The notes: a model not told the origin generated them from the sequence alone. 64,000 bases of DNA from JAJZGK01 sp035538795 (GCA_035538795.1 DATLJS010000029.1:248001-312000); one strand, 5' to 3'. Positions 17,264 through 26,299 are shown, counted from the first letter of the stretch. A program made the numbers and translations.

Positions 17264-17668
17264 ATGATTGGATTGGTACTCGTCACCCACGGCCGCCTCG
17301 CCATCGAGCTGGTGGCCGCGCTTGAGCATGTCGTCGGCCCTCAAGCCAACGTCGCCACGGTCTGTATCGGACCCGAAGACGACATGGAACAGCGCCGCCT
17401 GGAAATTCTGCAATCCACGTCGAAGGTGGATGACGGATCGGGCGTCGTCGTTCTGACCGACATGTTCGGAGGCACCCCCTCGAATCTGGCCATCTCGATC
17501 ATGGATCGGGCCAAGATCGAGGTTATCGCCGGCGTCAACCTGCCCATGCTGATCAAGCTGGCCAGCGTCCGCCACAAGGAAAACCTGTCCGACGCCGTGG
17601 CCAGCGCCCAGGAAGCCGGACGCAAATACATCAACGTGGCCTCGCGCCTGTTGACCCAAGACCATTAA
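17264..17668 (+). CDS. PTS system mannose-type EIIA domain protein
   Basis: A 134-residue stand-alone EIIA(Man) domain: LVLVTHGRLA holds the phosphorylated His 9, and LTDMFGGTPSNLA is the family's second motif. No EIIB, EIIC or EIID gene is in the window, so this is a regulatory phosphate acceptor rather than part of a sugar permease. ATG 17264 with GAAGG upstream gives the family-like MIGLVLVTHG start; the frame is open 14 codons further but reads into rapZ. Confidence 0.93.
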   Translation: MIGLVLVTHGRLAIELVAALEHVVGPQANVATVCIGPEDDMEQRRLEILQSTSKVDDGSGVVVLTDMFGGTPSNLAISIMDRAKIEVIAGVNLPMLIKLASVRHKENLSDAVASAQEAGRKYINVASRLLTQDH

Positions 17669-17710
17669 GACCAAAAAAACACCCTTAACGTTCAAGAAGA
17701 GCAGACCACC

Positions 17711-18010
17711 ATGACCGGATCCGCCGAACTTCAGCCCGCCGACGCCATCAGCCGCTCGGCCACCATCACCAACCGCCGCGGCCTGCATGCCCGGGCCGCC
17801 GCCAAGTTCGTCAAGCTTGCGGCCCAGTTCAAGGCGCAGGTGATGGTCAGCCATCGCGGTACGGAAGTGTCGGGGCAGTCCATCATGGGCCTGATGATGC
17901 TGGCCGCCGGACCGGGCTGCACCGTCGAATTGCGCAGCGGAGGCGACGACGCCGAAGCCGCCATCGCCGCCCTGGTGGGACTGATCGAAGAAAAATTCGG
18001 CGAGGATTAA
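17711..18010 (+). CDS. ptsH: Phosphocarrier protein HPr
   Basis: A 99-residue HPr with the active-site RGLHARAAAKFV (His near residue 26) and the regulatory Ser segment SGQSIMGLMML, the target of HprK. The ~12-residue N-terminal extension (MTGSAELQPADAI) is longer than in E. coli HPr. It lies between EIIA and EI, 10 bases before the EI start, and should be co-transcribed. Confidence 0.95.
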   Translation: MTGSAELQPADAISRSATITNRRGLHARAAAKFVKLAAQFKAQVMVSHRGTEVSGQSIMGLMMLAAGPGCTVELRSGGDDAEAAIAALVGLIEEKFGED

Positions 18011-18020
18011 GTAGCGCCTC

Positions 18021-19811
18021 ATGCCCCGGGAATCCTTGTTCACTCCGTCCTCGGCGCCATTCGGCGAAGAAAGGACGTTCACAGGTTTGGGCGTCAGCCC
18101 CGGCATCGCCATCGGCGTGGTCTATCACTACGACGCCGGTTCGGTGACGGTTCCCGAATATTGCCTGCCCAAGGACCAGATCGCCCACGAACTGGGCCGT
18201 TTTCAGGAAGCGGTGCACACCGCCGTCCGGCAGGTGGAGAAGCTGCGCCACAAGACCGGCAGCCTGCCGGCGGCGGTCAGCGAGGAATTGGGCTATCTGC
18301 TGGACGCCCATCTGCAAATGCTCAAGGGCTCACGGCTGGTACGCGGCGTCGAGCGACGCATCGCCGAGGAACGGGTCAACGCCGAAGCCGCCATCCAACA
18401 GGAAATCGGCCAGATCGCCGAAAGCTTCGCCGCCATGGACGACGCCTATCTGGCGTCCCGCGTCGACGACATCCGCGAGGTCGGCCTGCGTCTGGTTCGC
18501 AACCTGACCAAAACGCCTTATAAGCCCTTTTCCAATCTGCCCCGCAGCGCCGTGGTCCTGGCCGAGGAACTGACTCCGGCCGATACCGCCCTTCTGGACC
18601 CCGCCCAGGTGGCCGGCATGGCCACCGTGCTGGGCGGCGCCGCCGGCCATACCGCCATCATGGCCCGGTCGCTGGGGCTGCCCAGCGTGGTCGGCATCGC
18701 CGGAGTTCTGGCCGGAGTCCGCGGCGGCATGCCGGTGATCATCGACGGCGGCGCCGGCGTGGTCATCCTCAATCCGGCCAAGGAAACCCTGGCGCTCTAC
18801 CGCGCCAAGCGGGCCGAGCTGCTCAAGGAACGCCGCCGCCTGCACCGGCTGGCCAAGGTTCCCGCCGTCACCCTGGACGGCACCGAGATTCATCTGTTGG
18901 CCAATCTGGAACTCCCCGCCGAAATCGAGACGGTGATCGCCAACGGCGCCAACGGCGTCGGCCTGCTGCGCAGCGAGTTCATGTATATGAACCGCGACGA
19001 TCTGCCGTCGGAGGAAGAGCAGTATCAATTGCTGTCGGCCATGGTGCAACGCCTGGACGGCCGCATGCTGACCATCCGCACCCTTGACTGCGGCGGCGAC
19101 AAACTGGCCCCCGCCCTGGGAATCATGGACAGCCCCAACCCGGCTCTGGGCATGCGCGCCATCCGTCTGTCGCTGAAGCGGCCCGATATTCTGGAGCCGC
19201 AACTGGCGGCCATTCTGCGGGCCGGCGCCCATGGGCCGGTGCGCATTCTGCTGCCGATGATCTGTTCCGTCGCCGAAATTCAGGCCGTGCGGGCCTGCAT
19301 GGACAAAGTCGCCCGCGAACTGACCGCCCGCAAGATTCCGATCGCCAGCCCGCTGCCGCCCCTGGGCGCCATGATCGAAATTCCCGGCGCCGCCCTGGCC
19401 GCCGATTCCCTGGCCTGGCATTCCGATTTCTTCGCCATCGGCACCAACGACCTGACCCAGTACACCTTGGCCATCGACCGGACTGACGAAGCGGTGGCGC
19501 ATCTGTACGATCCGCTGCATCCGGCGGTCCTACGGCTGATCCAGTTTTCGTCCGAAGCCGCCCTGCGCGCCCGCATTCCCGTCAGCGTCTGCGGCGAAAT
19601 CGCCGGCAATCCCCGCTTCACCGCCTTGTTGCTGGGCCTGGGCATCCGCGATCTGTCCATGTCGGCGACCAGCCTGCCCGCCGTCAAGCAGCGGGTGCGC
19701 AACATCGACATGATCGCCGCCAGCCGCCGTGTCCGTTTGATCATGGATCAGGCCGACAGCGGCCGGATTTCTCAATTGCTGGACGACTTCAACGCCAGCC
19801 CCGCTGAATAG
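18021..19811 (+). CDS. ptsI: Phosphoenolpyruvate-protein phosphotransferase, enzyme I
   Basis: A 596-residue EI that takes phosphate from PEP and passes it to HPr. GGAAGHTAIMARSLG contains the phosphorylated His, RTLDCGGDK and FFAIGTNDLTQYTLA are PEP-site segments, and VSVCGEIAG carries the active-site Cys. No GAF domain is present, so this is a classical EI rather than PtsP. It completes the HprK-RapZ-EIIA-HPr-EI relay. A GC-rich hairpin follows the stop. Confidence 0.95.
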   Translation: MPRESLFTPSSAPFGEERTFTGLGVSPGIAIGVVYHYDAGSVTVPEYCLPKDQIAHELGRFQEAVHTAVRQVEKLRHKTGSLPAAVSEELGYLLDAHLQMLKGSRLVRGVERRIAEERVNAEAAIQQEIGQIAESFAAMDDAYLASRVDDIREVGLRLVRNLTKTPYKPFSNLPRSAVVLAEELTPADTALLDPAQVAGMATVLGGAAGHTAIMARSLGLPSVVGIAGVLAGVRGGMPVIIDGGAGVVILNPAKETLALYRAKRAELLKERRRLHRLAKVPAVTLDGTEIHLLANLELPAEIETVIANGANGVGLLRSEFMYMNRDDLPSEEEQYQLLSAMVQRLDGRMLTIRTLDCGGDKLAPALGIMDSPNPALGMRAIRLSLKRPDILEPQLAAILRAGAHGPVRILLPMICSVAEIQAVRACMDKVARELTARKIPIASPLPPLGAMIEIPGAALAADSLAWHSDFFAIGTNDLTQYTLAIDRTDEAVAHLYDPLHPAVLRLIQFSSEAALRARIPVSVCGEIAGNPRFTALLLGLGIRDLSMSATSLPAVKQRVRNIDMIAASRRVRLIMDQADSGRISQLLDDFNASPAE

Positions 19812-19821
19812 CTTGTCCTTT

Positions 19822-19858
19822 CCCCTATACCGCTGGTATAGCCGGGGCAGTATTTTTT
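19822..19858 (+). terminator. Hairpin with T-tract between ptsI and ahcY
   Basis: CTATACC-GCT-GGTATAG is a perfect 7-base-pair stem inside a CCCC/GGGG clamp (19822-19847) and is followed by TATTTTTT. It probably ends the PTS transcript, but it sits only 12 bases before the ahcY start codon and would then be in the ahcY leader, so it could also act on ahcY. No known SAH riboswitch motif is seen. Confidence 0.5.
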
Positions 19859-19870
19859 CAGGAGCAGAAG

Positions 19871-21163
19871 ATGACGTTCTCCGATTTCAAGGTTGCCGAT
19901 TTTTCCCTGGCCGATTGGGGCCGCAAGGAAATCGACATTGCTGAAACCGAAATGCCCGGCCTGATGGCCTTGCGTGCGGAATTCGGCGCATCCAAGCCCC
20001 TGAAGGACGCCCGCATCGTCGGCTGCCTGCACATGACCATTCAGACCGCCGTTCTGATCGAGACCCTGGTCGCCCTGGGCGCCTCGGTGCGCTGGTCGTC
20101 GTGCAACATCTTCTCGACCCAGGATCAGGCCGCCGCCGCCATCGCCGCCGCCGCCATCCCCGTCTTCGCCTGGAAGGGCGAGAGCGAGGAGGAATTCTGG
20201 TGGTGCATCGAGCAGACCCTGCGCGGTCCGAACGGCTGGACCCCGAATATGATCCTGGACGACGGCGGCGACGTCACCCAGATCATGCACGACAAGTACC
20301 CCGAAATGCTGAAGGACGTGCGCGGCATCTCCGAGGAGACCACCACCGGCGTGCACCGCCTGTATGAAATGGCCAAGGCCGGCAAGCTGCTGGTGCCCGC
20401 CATCAACGTCAACGACAGCGTCACTAAATCGAAGTTTGACAACCTCTATGGCTGCCGCGAATCGCTGGTCGACGGCATCAAGCGCGCCACCGACGTCATG
20501 GTGGCCGGCAAGGTCGCCGTGGTCTGCGGCTTCGGCGATGTGGGCAAGGGCTCGGCCGCCAGCCTCCGCAGCCAGGGCGCCCGCGTCATCGTCACCGAGA
20601 TCGACCCGATCTGCGCCCTGCAGGCCGCCATGGAAGGCTATCAGGTTCTGACCATGAAGGAAGCCGCCCCCCAGGGCGATATCTTCGTCACCTGCACCGG
20701 CAACGTCGATGTCATCACCATCGACGACATGCGCGCCATGAAGGACCGCGCCATCGTCTGCAACATCGGCCACTTCGACAGCGAAATCCAGATCGCCGCC
20801 CTGCGGAACCTGAAGTGGGTCAACGTCAAGCCGCAGGTGGACGAAGTCCACTTCCCCGACGGCAAGCGCCTGATCGTTCTGGCCGAAGGCCGTCTGGTCA
20901 ATCTGGGCTGCGCCACCGGCCACCCCAGCTTCGTCATGTCGGCCAGCTTCACCAACCAGGTGCTGGCCCAGATCGAGCTGTGGAACCACGCCGAGAAGTA
21001 CGAGCGCAAGGTCTACGTGCTGCCGAAGCACCTGGACGAAAAGGTCGCCCGCCTGCATCTGGACAAGATCGGCGTCAAGCTGACCACCCTGACCAAGGCC
21101 CAGGCCGATTACATCAGCGTGCCCCAGGAAGGGCCGTTCAAACCGGATACCTATCGCTACTAA
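19871..21163 (+). CDS. ahcY: Adenosylhomocysteinase
   Basis: A 430-residue NAD-dependent hydrolase that splits S-adenosylhomocysteine to adenosine and homocysteine, relieving product inhibition of methyltransferases. The signature features are CNIFSTQDQAAAAI, the NAD-binding GFGDVGKGSAASL (about residue 222), and the C-terminal PFKPDTYRY that closes the active site. The internal insert GESEEEFWWCIEQTL is typical of the alphaproteobacterial and eukaryotic type. GGAG lies upstream of ATG 19871. A strong terminator follows. Confidence 0.97.
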   Translation: MTFSDFKVADFSLADWGRKEIDIAETEMPGLMALRAEFGASKPLKDARIVGCLHMTIQTAVLIETLVALGASVRWSSCNIFSTQDQAAAAIAAAAIPVFAWKGESEEEFWWCIEQTLRGPNGWTPNMILDDGGDVTQIMHDKYPEMLKDVRGISEETTTGVHRLYEMAKAGKLLVPAINVNDSVTKSKFDNLYGCRESLVDGIKRATDVMVAGKVAVVCGFGDVGKGSAASLRSQGARVIVTEIDPICALQAAMEGYQVLTMKEAAPQGDIFVTCTGNVDVITIDDMRAMKDRAIVCNIGHFDSEIQIAALRNLKWVNVKPQVDEVHFPDGKRLIVLAEGRLVNLGCATGHPSFVMSASFTNQVLAQIELWNHAEKYERKVYVLPKHLDEKVARLHLDKIGVKLTTLTKAQADYISVPQEGPFKPDTYRY

Positions 21164-21184
21164 GCGACGGCTGGTTACGCGAAA

Positions 21185-21218
21185 CCCCCGTTCCGGGCAA
21201 CCGGGGCGGGGGATTTTT
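21185..21218 (+). terminator. Rho-independent terminator of ahcY
   Basis: CCCCCG (21185-21190) pairs with CGGGGG (21207-21212), followed directly by ATTTTTG. It begins 21 bases past the ahcY stop. Confidence 0.8.
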
Positions 21219-21316
21219 GTTTGCCGGCGCGGCCTTGCGGCGGGTCAGGCTGTCTTGAAGACGATGCCTTGCGACCGTGAAGACGCGGCGGCAAGCCCCT
21301 GTCCCTTTTCTTCAAA

Positions 21317-21349
21317 CGAAAAAGCCGCCCCGATTTCCCGGAGCGGCTT
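21317..21349 (-). terminator. Rho-independent terminator of rpsA
   Basis: On the minus strand AAGCCGCTCCG pairs with CGGGGCGGCTT (one mismatch) and is followed by TTTTTCG. It begins 27 bases past the rpsA stop. The plus strand reads TTCTTTT after the same stem, so it may act in both directions. Confidence 0.75.
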
Positions 21350-21375
21350 CTTTTCGGCGGAGAGCCGTCGGACGA

Positions 21376-23088
21376 TTACTCGTCCGACTGAGCCTTCTCT
21401 TCCTTGGCGCGGTTGAACGCGGCGCCCAGGATGTCGCCCAGGCTGGCGCCCGAGTCGGACGAACCGTACTCGGCCATAGCCTGCTTCTCTTCCTCGATCT
21501 CGCGAGCCTTGACCGACAGGGTGACCTTGCGAGTGGCCTTGTCGATGGCGGTGATCTTGGCGTCGATCTTTTCGCCGACGGCGAAACGGTCGGGACGCTG
21601 ATCGCCACGGTCACGGGCCAGCTCGTTCTTGCGAATGAAGCCGGTCAGACCCTCGACGGTGACTTCCAGGCCGTTCTCGGTGACCGAGATGACGGTGGTG
21701 GTCACAACATCGCCCTTCTTGACGTTGGCGATGGCTTCCTTGAACGGATCGGAACCCAGCTGCTTGATGCCCAGGCTGATGCGCTCCTTCTCGATGTCGA
21801 CGTCCAGCACCTTGGCCTTGACGACGTCGCCCTTCTTGAAGTCGGCAATAGCCTGCTCGCCGGAACGTTCCCAATCCAGGTCGGACAGGTGAACCATGCC
21901 GTCGATGTCGCCCGGCAGACCGATGAACAGACCGAACTCGGTGATGTTCTTGACCTCGCCCTCGACCTCGGTGCCGACCGGGAACTTGTCCAGGAAACCT
22001 TCCCAGGGGTTCGACATGGTCTGCTTCAGGCCCAGGCTGATGCGGCGCTTCTGAGCGTCGACATCCAGCACCATGACTTCGACTTCCTGAGAGGTCGAAA
22101 CGATCTTGCCGGGATGGACGTTCTTCTTGGTCCAGGACATCTCGGAGACGTGGACCAGACCCTCGACACCGGCTTCCAGCTCGACGAAGGCGCCGTAGTC
22201 GGTGATGTTGGTGACGCGGCCGACGAACTTGCCGTTGACCGGGTACTTCTGCTCGACGCCTTCCCAGGGATCGGCTTCAAGCTGCTTGATGCCGAGGCTG
22301 ATGCGCTGGGTTTCCGAGTTGAAGCGGATGACCTGCACCTTGACGGTCTGGCCGATGTGCAGAGCTTCGGACGGATGGTTGATGCGCTTCCAGGCGATGT
22401 CGGTGACATGCAGCAGACCATCGACGCCGCCCAGGTCGACGAACGCACCGTAATCGGTGATGTTCTTGACGACGCCTTCCAGCACCTGGCCTTCCTTGAG
22501 GCTTTCGATCAGTTCCGAACGCTGCTCGGCGCGGGTTTCTTCCAGCACGGCGCGACGCGAAACGACGATGTTGCCGCGCGAACGGTCCATCTTCAGGATT
22601 TGGAACGGCTGAGCCGAGCCCATCAGCGGGCCGATATCGCGCACGGGGCGGATGTCGACCTGGCTGCCCGGCAGGAACGCCACGGCGCCCGACAGATCGA
22701 CGGTGAAACCGCCCTTGACGCGGCCGAAGATGACGCCGTTGACGCGCTGGTTGTCCTGGAAGGACTTTTCGAGCTGCGTCCAGGCTTCCTCGCGGCGAGC
22801 CTTTTCACGGCTCAGCATGACTTCGCCGTTCTTGTCTTCGTAACGTTCAACGAAGACTTCGACCAGGTCGCCAGCCTTGATTTCAGCGGGGCGCCCGGGG
22901 GCCGAGAATTCCTTGAGGGGGATGCGGCCTTCGGACTTCAGTCCGACGTCGATGACCGCGAAATCGCCGTCGATCTCGACGACGGTGCCCCTGACGACGG
23001 AACCTTCAAAGGAACCGTTCTCGCCGAACACTTCGTCCAGCAGGGAGGCAAAATCTTCATTGGTGTTAAATTCAGTGGCGGTAGCCAT
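21376..23088 (-). CDS. rpsA: 30S ribosomal protein S1
   Basis: A 570-residue protein built from six S1 (OB-fold) repeats; the clearest are at about residues 200-275, 285-365, 375-450 and 460-535, each with a G-x-V-x-x-I-T-D/E-x-G-A/L-F-V/I core (KNITDYGAFVDLG, TNITDYGAFVELE, KNITEFGLFIGLP). S1 binds mRNA leaders and helps initiation. The open frame runs 82 codons further upstream, but the ATG at 23088 starts the recognised MATATEFNTNEDFASLL with AAAGGA about 10 bases before it. cmk lies directly upstream on the same strand, the conserved cmk-rpsA order. Confidence 0.96.
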   Translation of the reverse strand: MATATEFNTNEDFASLLDEVFGENGSFEGSVVRGTVVEIDGDFAVIDVGLKSEGRIPLKEFSAPGRPAEIKAGDLVEVFVERYEDKNGEVMLSREKARREEAWTQLEKSFQDNQRVNGVIFGRVKGGFTVDLSGAVAFLPGSQVDIRPVRDIGPLMGSAQPFQILKMDRSRGNIVVSRRAVLEETRAEQRSELIESLKEGQVLEGVVKNITDYGAFVDLGGVDGLLHVTDIAWKRINHPSEALHIGQTVKVQVIRFNSETQRISLGIKQLEADPWEGVEQKYPVNGKFVGRVTNITDYGAFVELEAGVEGLVHVSEMSWTKKNVHPGKIVSTSQEVEVMVLDVDAQKRRISLGLKQTMSNPWEGFLDKFPVGTEVEGEVKNITEFGLFIGLPGDIDGMVHLSDLDWERSGEQAIADFKKGDVVKAKVLDVDIEKERISLGIKQLGSDPFKEAIANVKKGDVVTTTVISVTENGLEVTVEGLTGFIRKNELARDRGDQRPDRFAVGEKIDAKITAIDKATRKVTLSVKAREIEEEKQAMAEYGSSDSGASLGDILGAAFNRAKEEKAQSDE

Positions 23089-23227
23089 AACGTATAGTCC
23101 TTTCAACTCATCTTCCGGGCCTACCGGTTGTCTCCGGCGGTCTTGAGCGAAAACCAAAACACCGATCGCCGCTTCCCCGCTCCGGGAAACGGCCACCCTG
23201 GCTTCACGGGTCCGGCGCGACGCCGGC

Positions 23228-23848
23228 TCAGTGCCGCTGGGAGATGATGGAGACCGCGGCGGCAAAAGCCCCGTCGGCATCCAGCTCCGAGGTATCCAGC
23301 ACCACCGCGTCGGCGGCCGGAACCAGGGGAGCAACGCTACGTCCGCTATCGCGGGCGTCGCGCTCCTTCATATCTTGAAGGACAGCCTCCCATATAGCGG
23401 AGACTCCCTTGTCAAGCAACTCTTTGAATCGCCGTTCCGCCCGTTTTTCCAGACTGGCGGTGACGAAAATCTTAGCGTCGGCGTCGGGACAGACCACCGT
23501 GCCGATGTCGCGCCCGTCGAGAACCGCGCCGGGAGCCGTGGCCGCGAAGCTGCGCTGGAACGCCAGCAAAGCGGCGCGCACGCCGGGAATCGCCGCCACC
23601 TTCGAAGCCGCCTGGGCGGCGTTTTCGCCGCGCAGATCGGGACTGGACAGGTGCTCGGGCGTCAGCGACCGGGCGGCCGCTTCGGCCTGGGCCGGATCTT
23701 CCGGATCGCCGCCGGAACGCAGCACGGCCAGTCCCACGGCGCGATACAGCGAGCCCGTGTCCAGATAATTCAGGCCGAAATGCGCCGCCAGACGCTTGGC
23801 CAGGGTTCCCTTGCCCGCCGCCGCCGGACCGTCGAGAGCGATGATCAT
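23228..23848 (-). CDS. cmk: Cytidylate kinase
   Basis: A 206-residue CMP/dCMP kinase with the P-loop ALDGPAAAGKGTLA at residues 4-17, the LDTGSLYRAVGL CMP-binding segment, and VLDGRDIGTVV near residue 110. The ATG at 23848 is preferred, with GGTAGGA just upstream; the frame also offers TTG 23863. It sits between aroA and rpsA in the common order aroA-cmk-rpsA, 37 bases after aroA. Confidence 0.96.
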   Translation of the reverse strand: MIIALDGPAAAGKGTLAKRLAAHFGLNYLDTGSLYRAVGLAVLRSGGDPEDPAQAEAAARSLTPEHLSSPDLRGENAAQAASKVAAIPGVRAALLAFQRSFAATAPGAVLDGRDIGTVVCPDADAKIFVTASLEKRAERRFKELLDKGVSAIWEAVLQDMKERDARDSGRSVAPLVPAADAVVLDTSELDADGAFAAAVSIISQRH

Positions 23849-23885
23849 ATTCCTACCCTTCAATCGCCAAACGTGCGCCTGGGGC

Positions 23886-25235
23886 TCAACCGATCTTGGC
23901 GCCCAGGCCGTTCATCAGCCTGGCGAAGCCCGGAAAACTGGTGTCCATGGCGGTGCCGTCGTCCACCGTCACCGGTTCTTGCGAAGCCATACCCATCACC
24001 AGGAACGACATAGCGATGCGGTGGTCCAGGTTGACGGCGATGGTGGCTCCGCCCTTCGGCGCCTTGCCGGTGCCGTGAACAATCAGATCGTCGCCTTCGA
24101 TTTCCAGCTTGACGTCGCAGGCCTCCAAACCACGGGCGACGGCGGCCAGACGGTCGCTTTCCTTCACCCGTAGTTCCGACAGGCCGCGCATCCGCGTGGT
24201 TCCTTGCGCAAAAGCGGCGGCCACCGCCAGAACCGGGTATTCATCGATCATCGACGGAGCCCGTTCGGCGGGAATGTCGACGCCCTTCAAGGCCGAGAAA
24301 CGCACTTCCAGATCGGCCACCGGCTCGCCGGCGTCGTCGCGGGCGTTCACCAGCCGGATGTCGGCCCCCATTTCCTGTAGGCTGAGGAACAGGCCGCAGC
24401 GCAACGGGTTGGTGCAGACGCCGATGACGGTGATGACCGAACCCGGCACCAGCAATGCCGCCACCACCGGGAACGCGGCCGAGGACGGGTCGGCTGGAAC
24501 TTTAATGGCCCGGCCCTTCAATTCCGGCTGCCCCTTCAGCGAAATGGCCTTGGCCCCACCCTCGATGGTCTCGACGATCAGATCGGCGCCGAAGCCCTTC
24601 AGCATCAGTTCGGTATGATCGCGGGTGGCTTCTTTTTCAATCACCGTGGTAATGCCGGGGGTGTTCAGACCGGCCAGCAGCACCGCCGACTTCACCTGAG
24701 CCGAAGGAACCGGCAGTTCATACGTAATCGGCAGAGGCGAACCGGTCCCGATAACAGCCATGGGCAAGCGACCGCCGGAGCGGCCGACGAAACCGGCGCC
24801 CATACGGCTCAACGGCTCGGACACCCGCTTCATGGGACGCGAACGCAAGGACGCATCGCCGGTGAAGATCGTGGTAAAGGGATGGCTGGCCACCAAACCC
24901 ATCAGCAGGCGGGCGCCGGTGCCGGCGTTGCCCATGTCCAGAACGTCCTCGGGTTCCGCCAGACCGCCGACGCCGCGTCCGAACAATTCCCAGACGCCGT
25001 CCTCGCGGCGCGTGACCTCGGCGCCCAGGCGGCGCATGGCCTCGGCGGTGCGCAGCACGTCCTCGCCTTCCAGCAGTCCTTCGACGGTGCTGCGGCCCAC
25101 CGCCAGGGCTCCGAACATCAGTGACCGGTGCGACACCGATTTGTCGCCGGGCACCTTCACGTTCCCGCTCAACGCCTGGGCCATGGTGGAGGTCAGAACC
25201 TTTGACCGATCAGGAGATTGCGAAGAAGACTGCAT
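23886..25235 (-). CDS. aroA: 3-phosphoshikimate 1-carboxyvinyltransferase (EPSP synthase)
   Basis: A 449-residue enzyme that adds enolpyruvyl from PEP to shikimate-3-phosphate in aromatic amino acid synthesis. Family features: VPGDKSVSHRSLM at about residues 28-40, DMGNAGTGARLLMG, the repeated beta-prism fold and RVKESDRL near residue 355. The NAGTGAR motif (Ala at the position occupied by Gly in many class I enzymes) resembles class II, glyphosate-tolerant enzymes; that is an inference from motif only. ATG 25235 is chosen; upstream of it the frame is open but reads antisense to the next gene. Confidence 0.96.
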   Translation of the reverse strand: MQSSSQSPDRSKVLTSTMAQALSGNVKVPGDKSVSHRSLMFGALAVGRSTVEGLLEGEDVLRTAEAMRRLGAEVTRREDGVWELFGRGVGGLAEPEDVLDMGNAGTGARLLMGLVASHPFTTIFTGDASLRSRPMKRVSEPLSRMGAGFVGRSGGRLPMAVIGTGSPLPITYELPVPSAQVKSAVLLAGLNTPGITTVIEKEATRDHTELMLKGFGADLIVETIEGGAKAISLKGQPELKGRAIKVPADPSSAAFPVVAALLVPGSVITVIGVCTNPLRCGLFLSLQEMGADIRLVNARDDAGEPVADLEVRFSALKGVDIPAERAPSMIDEYPVLAVAAAFAQGTTRMRGLSELRVKESDRLAAVARGLEACDVKLEIEGDDLIVHGTGKAPKGGATIAVNLDHRIAMSFLVMGMASQEPVTVDDGTAMDTSFPGFARLMNGLGAKIG

Positions 25236-25304
25236 GGCGATCAATGCCTCGGTTGAATCTTTGTCGGAAACAGGGCTCCATAGCACAGGAGGAAGCCCTC
25301 TGGT

Positions 25305-25333
25305 AAGCCCCGAGGCATCGCCATTCGGGGCTT
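25305..25333. repeat. Perfect 9-base inverted repeat in the aroA / zinc-ribbon intergenic region
   Basis: AAGCCCCGA (25305-25313) and TCGGGGCTT (25325-25333), an 11-base loop. It lies 70 bases upstream of the aroA start on its leader side and 107 bases before the divergent TTG start. No T-tract follows on either strand, so a regulatory stem is as likely as a terminator. Confidence 0.45.
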
Positions 25334-25439
25334 CAAGGCCATCCCCCCGATATTTTTCGTTTTGACACGGCCTGATACTCATGGCAAATGGCCCGAAGAA
25401 ACCAGATCCAGACTCAGCGCTGACCAAAGGAGGAGACAG

Positions 25440-25811
25440 TTGGCGAAACCTGAATGGGGTGTGAAACGCACCTGCCAGAGCTGTGGCGCCCGCTTCTACG
25501 ATATGCAGCGTTCGCCGATCATTTGTCCGAAGTGCGGTTCCAACGTCGAGCCTGAAGTCATCTTCAAGCCCCGCCGTCAATCCGCCGCCGCTGCCGCCGC
25601 TGCTGCTGCCGCCGAAGCCAAGGCCGCGCAAGCCGCCGTCATCGAGAATGAGGAAGCCGAGCCGGCGGAGGAAGAAGAAGACGCCGAAATCGACGGCGGC
25701 GACGATGACGAAAGCGGTTTGATCGAGGACGCGTCCGACCTGGGCGAGGACGATGACGACATGGCCGAAGTCATGGAGCATCTGGACGAAAATCTGGAGG
25801 ACGAGGTCTAA
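25440..25811 (+). CDS. TIGR02300-type FYDLN zinc-ribbon acidic protein
   Basis: A 123-residue protein with an N-terminal zinc ribbon (RTCQSCGARFYDM... ICPKCGSNV: two CxxC pairs, FYD signature), an alanine-rich linker of ten consecutive Ala, and a strongly acidic C-terminus. This matches the alphaproteobacterial TIGR02300 family, whose function is not known. The start is TTG 25440: AAAGGAGGAGA ends about 5 bases before it, and the first family residues follow directly. A consensus -35 TTGACA lies at 25362-25367 with no convincing -10. Confidence 0.9.
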   Translation: MAKPEWGVKRTCQSCGARFYDMQRSPIICPKCGSNVEPEVIFKPRRQSAAAAAAAAAAEAKAAQAAVIENEEAEPAEEEEDAEIDGGDDDESGLIEDASDLGEDDDDMAEVMEHLDENLEDEV

Positions 25812-25866
25812 GGCCGGTCGAACCGGAGCAACGGATTTCAGATCGGATGGCGGGTGAATTTTTCAC

Positions 25867-25895
25867 TTGCCAGACCGCTCTAAAATCCATATGTT
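25867..25895 (+). promoter_or_regulatory. Promoter of tRNA-Ala
   Basis: TTGCCA (25867-25872), 17-base spacer, TATGTT (25890-25895), about 35 bases before the mature tRNA 5' end. Confidence 0.5.
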
Positions 25896-25929
25896 CCGGC
25901 TCCACCGCGTTAGACGCGACCCAGAATTC

Positions 25930-26005
<76 letters not shown>

Positions 26006-26014
26006 AATAAAGTC

Positions 26015-26054
26015 AAAGGCTTAGCTGTTAATTCAGCTAAGCCTTTGCTTTTTC
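26015..26054 (+). terminator. Rho-independent terminator of tRNA-Ala
   Basis: AAAGGCTTAGCT (26015-26026) pairs perfectly with AGCTAAGCCTTT (26035-26046), then GCTTTTT. It begins 10 bases after the CCA end. Confidence 0.85.
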
Positions 26055-26260
26055 CAGCTTTGCACTGTAAAGCGGCGTCTCGCGAAATCTAAGCGGATCA
26101 ACGGCTTATTTTGACGGCGGACGCAGTTCGTTTACACATCTTTTAACACACGTTTTTGATGGTGCTGGCGGCAGCGTAGACGGCGGCAGGTTCGCTTTTC
26201 GTTCTTGACTCGCGCTGCCGAAAAATTTGACACTGGGCAGAAGCGCAACTCGCGCCTGTA
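26055..26260. other. Stretch without a recognised gene before two tandem terminators
   Basis: No supported ORF is found here. A TTGACA is present at 26227-26232 but without a good -10. Because two strong terminators follow at once (26261-26333), an undetected small RNA or a lost gene is possible, and so is a leader of the short ORF at 26350. Confidence 0.3.
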
Positions 26261-26292
26261 ACCCGCCTTCCAGCCGGAAGAGCGGGTTTTTT
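26261..26292 (+). terminator. Terminator hairpin 1 of a tandem pair
   Basis: ACCCGC-CTTCC-AGCC-GGAAG-A-GCGGGT with a one-base bulge, followed by six T. No gene ends just upstream of it. Confidence 0.75.
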
Positions 26293-26299
26293 CATGCCC

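Noticed and set aside
19812..19870. SAH riboswitch before ahcY
   Set aside because: The short leader is taken up by a simple hairpin with T-tract; the conserved SAH-riboswitch core is not present.
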